A stretch of DNA of 48,771 nt from Pseudomonas sp. JM0905a (GTDB lineage: Bacteria > Pseudomonadota > Gammaproteobacteria > Pseudomonadales > Pseudomonadaceae): NCBI RefSeq assembly GCF_014700075.1, contig NZ_JACXBU010000019.1:1-48771 (forward strand), given 5' to 3'. Positions 17,229-25,563 of this stretch are shown in pieces (position 1 is the stretch's first letter; the number at the start of each line of letters is the position of its first letter). Under the pieces are notes generated by a model. The model worked only from the letters and a program-made list of their open reading frames with translations. It had not been told where the DNA came from and ran no database searches. A program made the position numbers and the translations under genes.

Positions 17229-18188
17229 CTAGAGCCCCCGCCGCTTCAAGGTGTCGGAAGGCAATTCGCCAAACAGCCCCTTGTAGCTCTCGGAGAAACG
17301 CCCCAGATGCAGGAAGCCGTAGTCCAGCGCCAACTCGGTGACATTGCGCACGTTGCAGCTGGGATCGGCCAGGCAGGCGCGGATGCGCTCCAGCTTCTTC
17401 TGGCGGATGTAGTGCTTGGGCGTGGTGCCCAGGTGGCGCTCGAACAGCGCGTAGAGGGAGCGCAGGCTCATGCTGGCCTGGCGGGCGAGGAATTCGCTGC
17501 TGATGTCCTGTTTCAGGTTGTGTTCGATGTAGGCCAGGATGCGTTCGAAGGAGGCCTCCTGGCAGCCCAGGCTCTCGCGGCTGACGTTGGTTTTCATCAG
17601 GCTGAGCATCTTGCTGGCGACGATCTGCGCGTAGTGCTCCTGCACCCTCGGCAGTGCGTCGCTGGCTTCCGCCTCCTGGCAGACCATGGCCAGCAGGTTG
17701 ACGAAGCCTTCCAACTCATTCAGCTGGTAATTGTTCTGCAGGAAACGCACGCCGGGGCTCGGCCGATGCCAGCGCTGCTCCTCGCAGATGCTTTCCAGCA
17801 ATGTGGTCGGCATCTTCAGGATGAATTTTTCGCAATCATCCGAGTACGTCAGGTCTACCGGGTCGTCGGGGTTGATCAGCAGCAGTTCGCCGGGCGCCAG
17901 GTAGTGCTCCTGCTTGTGGCCGCGCCAGAGGCAATGGCCGCTGAGTAGAATCTGCAGGTGGTAGATGGTTTCCAGCGCCGGCGAGGTGACGCGCACGGCA
18001 CCACCGTAGCTGATGCGACAGAGATCGAGGTTGGCGAACTTGCGATGATTGAGGCTGGCCTGCGGATGGCCGGCGGAGGGCAGCCGGATGCAGTGTGACC
18101 CGACATGCTGGTTCACATATCCGGACACGGCATAGGGGTCCGCACGTTCGAACACCCTACTGCGTTCACTCAGCAGGTGACTATCCAT
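17229..18188 (-). CDS. benR: AraC/XylS-family activator BenR
   Basis: A protein of 319 residues. The N-terminal benzoate-binding region is followed by a double helix-turn-helix AraC domain over about residues 210-315 (SSEFLARQASMSLRSLYALF for the first helix pair; VTELALDYGFLHLGRFSESY for the second). It is close in pattern to XylS and BenR, which activate at TGCA-N6-GGNTA direct repeats, exactly the motif found before benA. It reads in the same direction as benA, 255 bp away. No binding box was seen before benR itself. Confidence 0.95.
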   Translation of the reverse strand: MDSHLLSERSRVFERADPYAVSGYVNQHVGSHCIRLPSAGHPQASLNHRKFANLDLCRISYGGAVRVTSPALETIYHLQILLSGHCLWRGHKQEHYLAPGELLLINPDDPVDLTYSDDCEKFILKMPTTLLESICEEQRWHRPSPGVRFLQNNYQLNELEGFVNLLAMVCQEAEASDALPRVQEHYAQIVASKMLSLMKTNVSRESLGCQEASFERILAYIEHNLKQDISSEFLARQASMSLRSLYALFERHLGTTPKHYIRQKKLERIRACLADPSCNVRNVTELALDYGFLHLGRFSESYKGLFGELPSDTLKRRGL

Positions 18189-18358
18189 GGATCAGGCACT
18201 CTTGTCGTTGTTGTACGTCGCGGGCGTCATGCCGGTTGGCAAGCGCCCGCGATCTGCATTTCCGGATTCTATGTGAGCCTTTTCCTACATGCCGTGGGTT
18301 GAGATAAACGGTTACAGAAAGCTGCTCGCCCGGTCTGAATAACCCGGGCGCGGCCGAC

Positions 18359-19708
18359 TCAGGTTGCGTCGGCGTGACTCACAAGCCCCTTTATCACCAC
18401 CGCAGTAGTCGCGATGGCGGCCGGAACCACCAACGCGGTCAACACTTGTTCGAAGTTCCAACCCAGGCCCAGCAGGGTCGCGCCTATCCAGGCACCCAGG
18501 ATGGCGCCGAAGCGGCCGATGCCGAGCATCCAGGACACGCCGGTGGCGCGGCCCTGGGTCGGGTAGAAACGCGCCGCCAGGGACGGCATGGCCGATTGCG
18601 CGCCGTTGACGCACATGCCGGCCAGCAACACCAGCGTGGCCAGCAGGGTCACTTCACCCAGGCTCTGCCCGACGAAATACGCGAAGACGCCGGCCATCAG
18701 GTAAAACGCGCCGATCACCTTGTGCGGATTGAAACGGTCCATGGCCCAGCCCACGCCAACGGCGCTGAGCACGCCGCCGAACTGGAACAGCGCGCCGATG
18801 AAAGCGGCCTGCTCCATGCTGGCGCCGCTGTCGCGCATCAGGGTGGGCAGCCAGCTGGTGAGCAGGTAGACGATCACCAGGCCCATGAAATAGGTCAGCC
18901 AGAGCAGCAGGGTGCCGGCGCTGTAGCTGCCGGAGAAGATCACCTTGAAGACGTTGCGGCTCTGCACGGTCTTCTGTTCCGGCACGCTGAAGCCACTGGC
19001 GGCGGCCACCTCACCCGGCGCGATGGGCGCCAACACCTTGCGCACCTGGTCCGCGCCCTTGTTGCGCACCACCAGGAAGCGTGCCGACTCCGGCAGCCAG
19101 ACCAGCAGCACCACGGCAAGCACCAACGGCAGGATGCCGCCGAGCAGCAGCAGGCTGTGCCAACCGTAGGCCGGGATCATCGAGGCGGAAACGAAGCCGC
19201 CGGACGCCATGCCGAGGTTGAAGCCGCAGAACATGCTGGTCACCAGCAGCGACTTGAGGCGCTCGGGGGTGTACTCGGACAGCAGCGTGGTGGCGTTGGG
19301 CATGGCGGCGCCGAGGCCAAGGCCGGTGAGGAAGCGGAGAATCAGCAGTTGTTCGAGGTTGGCGCTGAAGGCGGAGATCAGGCTGAACAGCCCGAACAGG
19401 AACACCGCCGTCACCAGCACCACCTTGCGCCCGAAGCGGTCGGCCATGGGGCCGGAGCCAAGGGCCCCGAACACCATGCCGATCAGCGCGGCGCTCATGA
19501 CCGGGCCGAGGCTGGCGCGGTCGATGCCCCAGTCCTGGGTCAGCGCAGGGGCGATGAAGCCCATGGCCGCGGTATCCAGGCCGTCGAGGAAAACGATGAG
19601 GAAACACAGCAGCACGATGCGCCATTGGTAGGCGGATAGCGGCTGGGCATTGATGAAGGATTGGACATCGAGGGTGCCCGTGGCGGGCAGATGGGCTGGG
19701 CTGGTCAT
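18359..19708 (-). CDS. pcaK: 4-hydroxybenzoate/protocatechuate transporter PcaK
   Basis: A protein of 449 residues of the AAHS MFS family. It begins with the LDVQSFINAQPLSAYQWR segment known from P. putida PcaK, followed by FLDGLDTAAMGFIAPAL with the helix-1 Asp pair and MADRFGRK in loop 2-3. The C-terminal end (KGLVSHADAT) also matches PcaK. It imports 4-hydroxybenzoate and protocatechuate and takes part in chemotaxis to them in P. putida. ATG at 19708 has an AGGA site. It lies beside pcaR on the same strand, with PcaR-type operators upstream. Confidence 0.94.
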   Translation of the reverse strand: MTSPAHLPATGTLDVQSFINAQPLSAYQWRIVLLCFLIVFLDGLDTAAMGFIAPALTQDWGIDRASLGPVMSAALIGMVFGALGSGPMADRFGRKVVLVTAVFLFGLFSLISAFSANLEQLLILRFLTGLGLGAAMPNATTLLSEYTPERLKSLLVTSMFCGFNLGMASGGFVSASMIPAYGWHSLLLLGGILPLVLAVVLLVWLPESARFLVVRNKGADQVRKVLAPIAPGEVAAASGFSVPEQKTVQSRNVFKVIFSGSYSAGTLLLWLTYFMGLVIVYLLTSWLPTLMRDSGASMEQAAFIGALFQFGGVLSAVGVGWAMDRFNPHKVIGAFYLMAGVFAYFVGQSLGEVTLLATLVLLAGMCVNGAQSAMPSLAARFYPTQGRATGVSWMLGIGRFGAILGAWIGATLLGLGWNFEQVLTALVVPAAIATTAVVIKGLVSHADAT

Positions 19709-20090
19709 GCAAGAATTCCTGCGATTGGCCCTCCTCCGCATGCGGACCGTTCTCTGCGGTCTCTGACGGGGAAGACTCGGGCTGGACAGGAATGAGGGCG
19801 TGCCCGGTGCTTCTGTCGTCACCGGATCGGACTCTCATTGTTGTTATTGGCCGCGCTGGCGGGTGGCGCGGCTGTGCAGACCATACGAAGAGCGGCCTGG
19901 TAGTTCAATTCGATAATCGGCAAAGCGTTCGAATATCGAACAGATCCTGAGACATCGCTCATGCTGCTCTTCTGTGGGGGCGAATTCATTCGCTAAGGGC
20001 AGCGCAACTGCCCCGAAGAACACCTCAAGGCAGGCCTACGGCCTGCATAGCGAATGAATTCGCCCCCACAAAAAGCGGTCCTGCGGAGCC
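19709..20090. promoter_or_regulatory. Upstream region of pcaK with PcaR-like sites
   Basis: TTCGATAATCGG (19909-19920) and the perfect palindrome GTTCGAATATCGAAC (19927-19941) resemble the two half-sites upstream of pcaR. The rest holds a family A repeat (19973-20070) next to the pcaR stop and a weakly structured leader. No further gene is seen. Confidence 0.65.
19973..20070. repeat. Family A palindromic repeat pair
   Basis: TGTGGGGGCGAATTCATTCGC and GCGAATGAATTCGCCCCCACA face each other, with AGGCAGGCCTACGGCCTG in the spacer. Confidence 0.88.
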
Positions 20091-20933
20091 TCAATGGAAC
20101 AACCGCGTACTCAGGTCCTTGCTCGCCTCCAGCAGCGCCGGCAGGAAGCGGGTTTCCAGTTCCTGGCGGCTGATGCGGCCGACGTGGGTGCCCACGTTCA
20201 GCGCGGCGAGCACCTGGCCGGCGGAGTCGCGCACCGGTACGGCCACCGAGCGCAGGCCCATTTCCAGTTCCTGGTCGATGATCACCCAGCCCTGGCGGCG
20301 GATCTCCGCGATGCTGGCGCGCAACCCTTCGGCGGTGTGCACGGTGCGGCTGGTCTTCACCTGCAGGTCGGCGTGTTCGAGGTAGTCGTCCAGCGCGGCG
20401 TCATCCAGGGCAGCAAGGAGGATGCGACCCATGGAGGTGCAGTAGGCCGGCAGGCGGCTGCCAACGCTGAGGTCCACGGAGATCAGCCGGTTGGGTGTGG
20501 CCGAACGGGCGATGTAGAGGATCTCGTCCCCTTCCAGGGTGGCCATGGAGCATGCTTCGTGGAGCTGGTCGCTGAGGCGGTCGAGGATTGGCTGTGCGGT
20601 AACCGCCAGGGGCGTCGAGGACAGGTAGGCGTGGCCCAGCGTCAGCACCTTGGGCAGCAGCGAGTAGGTCCGTCCGTCGGTGGTGACGTAGCCCAGCTTC
20701 ATCAGCGTATGCAGGCAGCGGCGCACGGCGGCGCGGGGAATCTCGGTACGGTGGCTGATCTGGGCGATGGTCAGGTGACGCTTGCGCTCCTGGAACGCAT
20801 GGATCACCGCCAGGCCCCGAGCCAGGGAGGTCATGAAGTTGGGATCACCGGTGAAGGCTTCGATGCGCTTGGCCGGCGAGGCGATGATTGGCGGGGCAAG
20901 GGGCGGCAGCGGGGAGCGTAGTTCGTCGGTCAT
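20091..20933 (-). CDS. pcaR: IclR-family regulator PcaR
   Basis: A protein of 280 residues. A winged helix-turn-helix at about residues 36-95 (SLARGLAVIHAFQERKRHLT, then EIPRAAVRRCLHTLMKLGYV) is followed by an IclR effector domain. The sequence is typical of PcaR, which responds to beta-ketoadipate and controls pca genes in Pseudomonas. ATG at 20933 is used. The upstream region has a strong inverted repeat covering its own promoter, which fits autoregulation. Confidence 0.93.
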   Translation of the reverse strand: MTDELRSPLPPLAPPIIASPAKRIEAFTGDPNFMTSLARGLAVIHAFQERKRHLTIAQISHRTEIPRAAVRRCLHTLMKLGYVTTDGRTYSLLPKVLTLGHAYLSSTPLAVTAQPILDRLSDQLHEACSMATLEGDEILYIARSATPNRLISVDLSVGSRLPAYCTSMGRILLAALDDAALDDYLEHADLQVKTSRTVHTAEGLRASIAEIRRQGWVIIDQELEMGLRSVAVPVRDSAGQVLAALNVGTHVGRISRQELETRFLPALLEASKDLSTRLFH

Positions 20934-20974
20934 TCTTGTTGTCCTTGGTGGATCGCAGACACGTCAGGTGCGGC

Positions 20975-21002
20975 CGATTATCGAACCAAAGTTCGATAAT
21001 CG
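20975..21002. promoter_or_regulatory. PcaR-type inverted repeat over the pcaR promoter
   Basis: CGATTATCGAAC (20975-20986) and GTTCGATAATCG (20991-21002) are perfect complements separated by CAAA. On the minus strand, TTGCGA (21005-21000), a 17-bp spacer and GATAAT (20982-20977) make a good sigma-70 promoter, and each half-site covers one of the two hexamers. Confidence 0.75.
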
Positions 21003-21153
21003 CAATTGACCCTGACGCCCTCGGCTCTTACTTTTGCCCCCGCCACGCGGCGCCCCGGTTTGATCAGGTACCTCGGCGCCAGGCAACGGCTCCGCTCAAG
21101 AGGCGGAGTCGCCATCTCCCCACCGCGGCAAACGCCAACACCCCGGCGCGCCA

Positions 21154-21251
21154 TGTGGGGGCGAATTCATTCGCAAATGGCATCGCAGCTGCCTCCTTCA
21201 AACCCGAAGGGCAGACCTGCGGCCTGCTTAGCGATTGAAATCGCCCCCACA
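21154..21251. repeat. Family A palindromic repeat pair
   Basis: TGTGGGGGCGAATTCATTCGC faces GCGATTGAAATCGCCCCCACA, a hybrid of the two arm types. The 150 bp between this element and the PcaR sites show no gene. Confidence 0.88.
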
Positions 21252-21269
21252 ATTCCTGGAACCCGCGCC

Positions 21270-21902
21270 CTACAACAACTTGCACACCTCGTCGAAGTCC
21301 AGGCGCGGCGCGCGCGGGTGGAGCTTCGACGGATCGCCATAGCCCAGGTTGACGAGGAAGCTGGACTTCACCTGGCTATCCGGGAAGTGCTCCAGCTGGA
21401 AGGCATCCGCACGTCCGTCGGCGGGGAAGAATTCGTGGTCGACCAGGGCATTGTCGAACCCCGACATCGGCCCGCAGTCCAGCCCCACCGCCCGCGCCGC
21501 CAGCATGAAATAGGCCCCCTGCAACGAGCTGTTGCGCCGCGCGGTGAGCCCGGCCAGTTCCGGCGTATTGGCGAACCAGGCACGCGCATCGGTGTGGGGG
21601 AAGAGCTTGGGCAGCTGCTCATAGAACTTCAGGTCGTAGGCGACGATGGCGGTGACCGGAGCCGCCATGGTCTTGTCGACGTTGCCCGGCGCCAGTGCGG
21701 GTAACAGGCGATGCTTGGCCTCGGGCGTACGCAGGAAGAGGATGCGCGCGGGACTGCAGTTGGCGCTGGTGGGGCCCCACTTCATGAGGTCGTACAGCTC
21801 GCGCAACGTGTCGTCGCTCACCGGTTGGTCCAGCCAGGCACTGTAGGTACGTGCCTGGCGGAACAGCAGGTCCATGCCTTCTTCGCTCAATCGCTTGCTC
21901 AT
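21270..21902 (-). CDS. Nitroreductase-family protein, RutE/HadB type
   Basis: A protein of 210 residues of the FMN-dependent nitroreductase family. The segments [34 protein letters not shown] and the C-terminal [24 protein letters not shown], seen here as consecutive parts, are hallmark features of the malonic semialdehyde reductase RutE subgroup. ATG at 21902 is preceded by a strong GGAGGAGG. No rut genes surround it, so the substrate may be a 3-oxo acid or quinone. It stands alone between two palindromic repeats. Confidence 0.85.
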   Translation of the reverse strand: MSKRLSEEGMDLLFRQARTYSAWLDQPVSDDTLRELYDLMKWGPTSANCSPARILFLRTPEAKHRLLPALAPGNVDKTMAAPVTAIVAYDLKFYEQLPKLFPHTDARAWFANTPELAGLTARRNSSLQGAYFMLAARAVGLDCGPMSGFDNALVDHEFFPADGRADAFQLEHFPDSQVKSSFLVNLGYGDPSKLHPRAPRLDFDEVCKLL

Positions 21903-21978
21903 CGCTGCCTCCTCCTGCCAGGGTGGCCGCACGCTCGTGCGGATGATCTAGAGAGAATAGTCAGCGCAGCACTCCACC

Positions 21979-22053
21979 TGTGGGGGCGAAGCAGCCCCAG
22001 AGTATCTCCAGGGCAGGCCTGCGGCCTGCTTGGCGATTGAAATCGCCCCTACA
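21979..22053. repeat. Family A palindromic repeat pair, shortened left arm
   Basis: TGTGGGGGCGAAGCAGCCCC replaces the usual left arm (the ATTCATTCGC part is lost). The right arm GGCGATTGAAATCGCCCCTACA is complete. Confidence 0.8.
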
Positions 22054-22070
22054 GACAAGCAGCCCGTACC

Positions 22071-23000
22071 TCAGGTCAGCACACCGATGAACAGGCTGAT
22101 ACTGACGAACGCCAGCACGGTGCACACCACCAGCGCCGCCGCGCAGCGGCCTTCCAGGCCGTAGCGCTGGCCGAGGATGGGGTAGATGCTCATCATCGGC
22201 GAGCAAGCGAAGAGCACGCCGGCTACCCGCAGCACCGGGTCCACCGGTGGCAGCAGCTGGAAGCACAGCAGCACCGCCAGCGGGTGCAGGACCAGCTTGC
22301 CGATGCTGAGCTGCGCCACGTCCTTGACCAGGCCCCCGGCCCTGAGCCCGTTAAGGCTTGCACCGATGACGAAGAGCGCCACTGGCGCCGAAGCCATCGC
22401 CAGCATCTCCACCACCTTGGCCGGCACCGCCGGCAGGCGAACCCCGAGCAGGGCCAGCGCCAGGCCGAGGCTGATGGCGATGATCACCGGATTGCGCAGC
22501 AGGCGCATGAAGGTGTCCAACAGCGCCGCGCGCAGCCCGCCTCCGTTCTGCCGACCGAGTTCGGCAATGGCCAGCGCCAGCGGGATCATCAGCAGGTTCT
22601 CCACCATCATGCCCAGCGCCAGGGCCACCGCGGCGGGTGAGCCCAGCACCATGGCGACAATGGGATAACCGACGAAACCGCTGTTGGAGACCGACATGCC
22701 CATGCCACTCAAGGCGCTGCCGCTGAGGCTGTCCTTGCGCACTAGGCGCGCGAACAGGAAGCCACCCCAGAACACCAGCTGGGAGCCGATGCCGTAGGCC
22801 AGCAGGTAGGTGGCGTCGAACACCTCGTCCAGGGGCTTTTCCAGCAGTGCGCGGATCACCAGCGCCGGCAGGGCGAAGGTGATGACGAATTTTCCGAGCC
22901 CCAGTACCTGCTCGGGACTGACCAGCCGACCACGGGCGGACAGGTAGCCAATACCGATCAGGATGAAGATGGGCGCGGTAATACCAAGTATCTGGAGCAT
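22071..23000 (-). CDS. AEC-family (auxin efflux carrier) permease
   Basis: A protein of 309 residues with about ten hydrophobic helices in two five-helix halves, as in PF03547. It begins MLQILGITAPIFILIGIGYL, and SNSGFVGYPIVAMVLG in helix 4 is the typical conserved segment. Bacterial members move small organic acids such as malonate or malate. It starts 14 bp after the zapE stop and is likely in the same transcript. Nothing in the sequence defines its substrate. Confidence 0.87.
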   Translation of the reverse strand: MLQILGITAPIFILIGIGYLSARGRLVSPEQVLGLGKFVITFALPALVIRALLEKPLDEVFDATYLLAYGIGSQLVFWGGFLFARLVRKDSLSGSALSGMGMSVSNSGFVGYPIVAMVLGSPAAVALALGMMVENLLMIPLALAIAELGRQNGGGLRAALLDTFMRLLRNPVIIAISLGLALALLGVRLPAVPAKVVEMLAMASAPVALFVIGASLNGLRAGGLVKDVAQLSIGKLVLHPLAVLLCFQLLPPVDPVLRVAGVLFACSPMMSIYPILGQRYGLEGRCAAALVVCTVLAFVSISLFIGVLT

Positions 23001-23014
23001 TCAGGGCTCGTCAG

Positions 23015-24115
23015 TCAGTTGCTCCCCTGCCCTGGCTGGACCGGTTCCAGCTGCTGCAACCGGCTGCGGGTACGGGAGAAGTCCATATGGGGTTTGCCCC
23101 GGCACAGGTCCTCGAGGCTGGCCTCGCTGGCCAGTAACAGGCGGATGCCAGCGTCGTAGGCGATGTCGATCAGATTGACGAAGCGCTGTTGCACGTCGAT
23201 GGCTTCCTCGCCCAGGCAAGGCACGCCGCTGATGGCGAGCTGCCCGAAGCGCTGGCTGAGCCAGAGGAAGTCGGCGCTGGAGTGCGGTCGCCGGCACAGT
23301 TCGTCGAAGTCCAGCCAGGCGCGCTCGTCTTCCATCGCCCGCACGCGCAGGGGATGGTGATTGACCGCCACCTCCACATCGCGCGCGGCGGCCGGCGTCA
23401 GCCCCAGCTGCTGGTCGATCCAGCCAGCGGTGAAGCCCGACAGCGGCCAGCAGTAACGGCCCCAAGCCTCCAGCACTCCGCGACGCTGGCGGTAGTCCTC
23501 GCCACCATCGAGGTTGAGTACGTCGAAGCGTTTCTCGATCAGGGCGATGGCTGGTTTGAAGCGCTCGCGGTAGAGCGGATTCGGGCAGAGCCCATCCGGG
23601 TGGTAGTTGGAGGTGCAGACCATGCCCACGCCCTCCTCCACCAGCACCTTCAGCAGACGCCCGAGGAGCACGGCGTCACCGATGTCGTGGACGTGGAATT
23701 CGTCGAAGCACAGCAGCCGCGTTTCTTCGGCCAGTGCTCGTGCGGCCAGGGCCAGCGGGTCGGGTTGCCCGGCGAAGTCGCGCATGCGCCCCTGCAGTTC
23801 CTGGAGGAACGCATGGAAGTGCACGCGACGCTTGGCGGCAAGTGGCGCGGCAGCGAAGAAGGCATCCATCACGAAGCTCTTCCCGCGCCCCACTCCGCCC
23901 CAGAGGTAGAGGCCCGCCGGCGGGCGTCGTAACCAGCCGGATTTCCCCGCCAGAAACGACTCCAGCCATTGCCCGAGACGGCCAATGGCTGTGCGTTGCG
24001 CCGCGTCGGCCCGGTAACCCCGGGCCTCCAACAGTGCGTCGAAATGCCGTTCGATGCGCTGGCCAGCAGGCTCGCTCAGCGCATCGAATGAGGGCTCCAG
24101 TTCCCTAGAAGTCAA
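23015..24115 (-). CDS. zapE: AFG1-like ATPase, ZapE
   Basis: A protein of 366 residues in this reading. Walker A GGVGRGKS is at residues 73-80 and Walker B LLCFDEF puts Asp138-Glu139 at the active site. VHFHAFLQELQGRM and TSNYHPDGLCPNPLYRERF are characteristic of ZapE/AFG1. In E. coli ZapE is an ATPase that acts on the FtsZ ring during division under stress. The start is uncertain: the best-fitting codon is TTG at 24115, which overlaps the pcaG stop by 11 bp, and no ATG lies near the expected N-terminus. The family usually sits elsewhere, so its coupling to pcaHG is unusual. Confidence 0.88.
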   Translation of the reverse strand: MTSRELEPSFDALSEPAGQRIERHFDALLEARGYRADAAQRTAIGRLGQWLESFLAGKSGWLRRPPAGLYLWGGVGRGKSFVMDAFFAAAPLAAKRRVHFHAFLQELQGRMRDFAGQPDPLALAARALAEETRLLCFDEFHVHDIGDAVLLGRLLKVLVEEGVGMVCTSNYHPDGLCPNPLYRERFKPAIALIEKRFDVLNLDGGEDYRQRRGVLEAWGRYCWPLSGFTAGWIDQQLGLTPAAARDVEVAVNHHPLRVRAMEDERAWLDFDELCRRPHSSADFLWLSQRFGQLAISGVPCLGEEAIDVQQRFVNLIDIAYDAGIRLLLASEASLEDLCRGKPHMDFSRTRSRLQQLEPVQPGQGSN

Positions 24116-24710
24116 AGAACACCGTTTCCCCTTCGCCCTGGATACGGATGTCGAAGCGATAGGCCAGCTTGCCGCCCACCTCGCAGCGGCGCGCCACCAG
24201 GGTTTCGCGGCGTTGCGGCTGCTCGATCAGGTTGAGCACCGGGTCCACGGCGTTGGCGGCGGCTTCGTCGTCGAAATAAAGGCGCGTCTGCAGGTGGATG
24301 TTGATGCCACGGGCAAACAGCGACACGTTGATGTGCGGCGCCATGGGCACGCCGGCGGCGTTCTTCACCACGCCCGGCTTGATGGTCTGCAGGGTCCACT
24401 CGCCGGCATCGAAGGTGGTGGCGGTCCGGCCGAAGCTGTTGAACGGCTTTTCCAGGTCGAAGGCGGTGTCGTAGACGCCTTCGTGGTTGGCCTGCCAGAA
24501 CTCCAGGAAGGAGTCGCGCACCAGGTGGCCATTGCCATCATAGACATTGCCCAGCAGCAGGATGTGCTGGCCGGGGGCGTCGTCCTTGGCCATCTGGTTC
24601 CAGATTTCCTGGCTGCGGGTCGGGTTGCCGGCCGCTTCCAGGGCCAGGCCGATGTGTACGTAGGGGCCGGCAGTCTGCGAGGGGGTTTCCGGCAGCAGTT
24701 CGATAGGCAT
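24105..24710 (-). CDS. pcaG: Protocatechuate 3,4-dioxygenase alpha subunit PcaG
   Basis: A protein of 201 residues of the intradiol dioxygenase family. It begins MPIELLPETPSQTAGPYVHIGL, as in known PcaG. The alpha subunit lacks the metal ligands and pairs with PcaH to shape the active site. RDSFLEFWQANHEG corresponds to the beta-subunit segment before the first Tyr ligand. It starts 12 bp after the pcaH stop. The complex cleaves protocatechuate to beta-carboxy-cis,cis-muconate. Confidence 0.95.
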   Translation of the reverse strand: MPIELLPETPSQTAGPYVHIGLALEAAGNPTRSQEIWNQMAKDDAPGQHILLLGNVYDGNGHLVRDSFLEFWQANHEGVYDTAFDLEKPFNSFGRTATTFDAGEWTLQTIKPGVVKNAAGVPMAPHINVSLFARGINIHLQTRLYFDDEAAANAVDPVLNLIEQPQRRETLVARRCEVGGKLAYRFDIRIQGEGETVFFDF

Positions 24711-24722
24711 GCGCGTATCTCC

Positions 24723-25442
24723 TCAGCGGTTTTCGAAGTGGGTCTTGCGCTGGCCGCGCAGGACGATGTCGAAGCGGTACGCCAGGCAATCCATGGGATT
24801 GGCGTTGCTCATGTCGAGCTTGGCGATCAGCGTCTGAACCGCGTCGGGGTTGGCGATGCTCTTGACGATGGGGCACATCGGGATGAGCGGGTCACCTTCG
24901 AAATACAGCTGGGTGATCAGGCGGGTGGAGATGGACGGCCCGCTGATGGAGAAATGGATGTGCGCCGGGCGCCAGTCGTTCGGGCCATTGCGCCAGGGGT
25001 AAGGGCCCGGCTTGATGGTGCGGAAGATGTAGCGGCCTTCGCTGTCGGTCAGGGCGCGGCCGACACCGCCGAAGTTCGGGTCAAGCGGTGCCAGGTAGCG
25101 GTCGTTCTTGTGGCGATAGCGGCCGCCGGCGTTGGCCTGCCACATCTCCACCAGGGTGTGGGGAACCGGCTTGCCGTACTGGTCCATGACGCGACCGGAA
25201 ACGATGATGCGTTCGCCGATGGGCAGCCCGCCATTGTTGAAGTTGAGCAGCAGGTCGTTGTCGTGCTCGCCCATCTTCAGGTGGGAAAAGTCCGGGCCAC
25301 TGGTCTCGGAGACGGACTGCGGAATGCTCACCAGCGCCTGGCGCGGGGAACGGGCAACGGACGTCTTGTAGTCGGGGGTCAGGGCCTTCGGGTGCCAGTT
25401 TCGGTCACGAATGACGAAGCGGCTGTTTTCCGCATCGGACAT
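24723..25442 (-). CDS. pcaH: Protocatechuate 3,4-dioxygenase beta subunit PcaH
   Basis: A protein of 239 residues, the known length of PcaH. The non-haem Fe(III) ligands are visible as Tyr109 (GGRY), Tyr148 (PGPYPW), His161 and His163 (PAHIHF). Two adjacent ATG codons (25445 and 25442) are possible; the second gives the family length, and AGAGG lies eight bases upstream of it. The gene is the first of pcaHG-zapE and follows a PcaQ-type binding site 103 bp upstream. pcaB, pcaC and pcaD are not present, so the later steps are encoded elsewhere. Confidence 0.96.
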   Translation of the reverse strand: MSDAENSRFVIRDRNWHPKALTPDYKTSVARSPRQALVSIPQSVSETSGPDFSHLKMGEHDNDLLLNFNNGGLPIGERIIVSGRVMDQYGKPVPHTLVEMWQANAGGRYRHKNDRYLAPLDPNFGGVGRALTDSEGRYIFRTIKPGPYPWRNGPNDWRPAHIHFSISGPSISTRLITQLYFEGDPLIPMCPIVKSIANPDAVQTLIAKLDMSNANPMDCLAYRFDIVLRGQRKTHFENR

Positions 25443-25547
25443 CATGGTTTCCTCTTTCTTGGATTTATGGACGGTCAGGCTGTGGGCCGTGGGTCGCAGT
25501 TTCATCCAGTAGAGGTCGGTGGGAAATTGAAATCCTTCCGGTCATCC

Positions 25548-25563
25548 ATAACCATCTGGTTAT
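25548..25563. promoter_or_regulatory. PcaQ binding site upstream of pcaH
   Basis: ATAACCATCTGGTTAT is a perfect 16-bp palindrome. It matches the ATAACC-N4-GGTTAA/T motif known for PcaQ of rhizobia. It overlaps the last codon and stop of pcaQ (stop at 25560-25562) and lies about 105 bp before pcaH. Confidence 0.78.

Noticed and set aside
18245-18358. A promoter or small RNA between benR and pcaK
   Set aside because: No -35/-10 pair or terminator of convincing quality was found. The short open frames there have no ribosome site.
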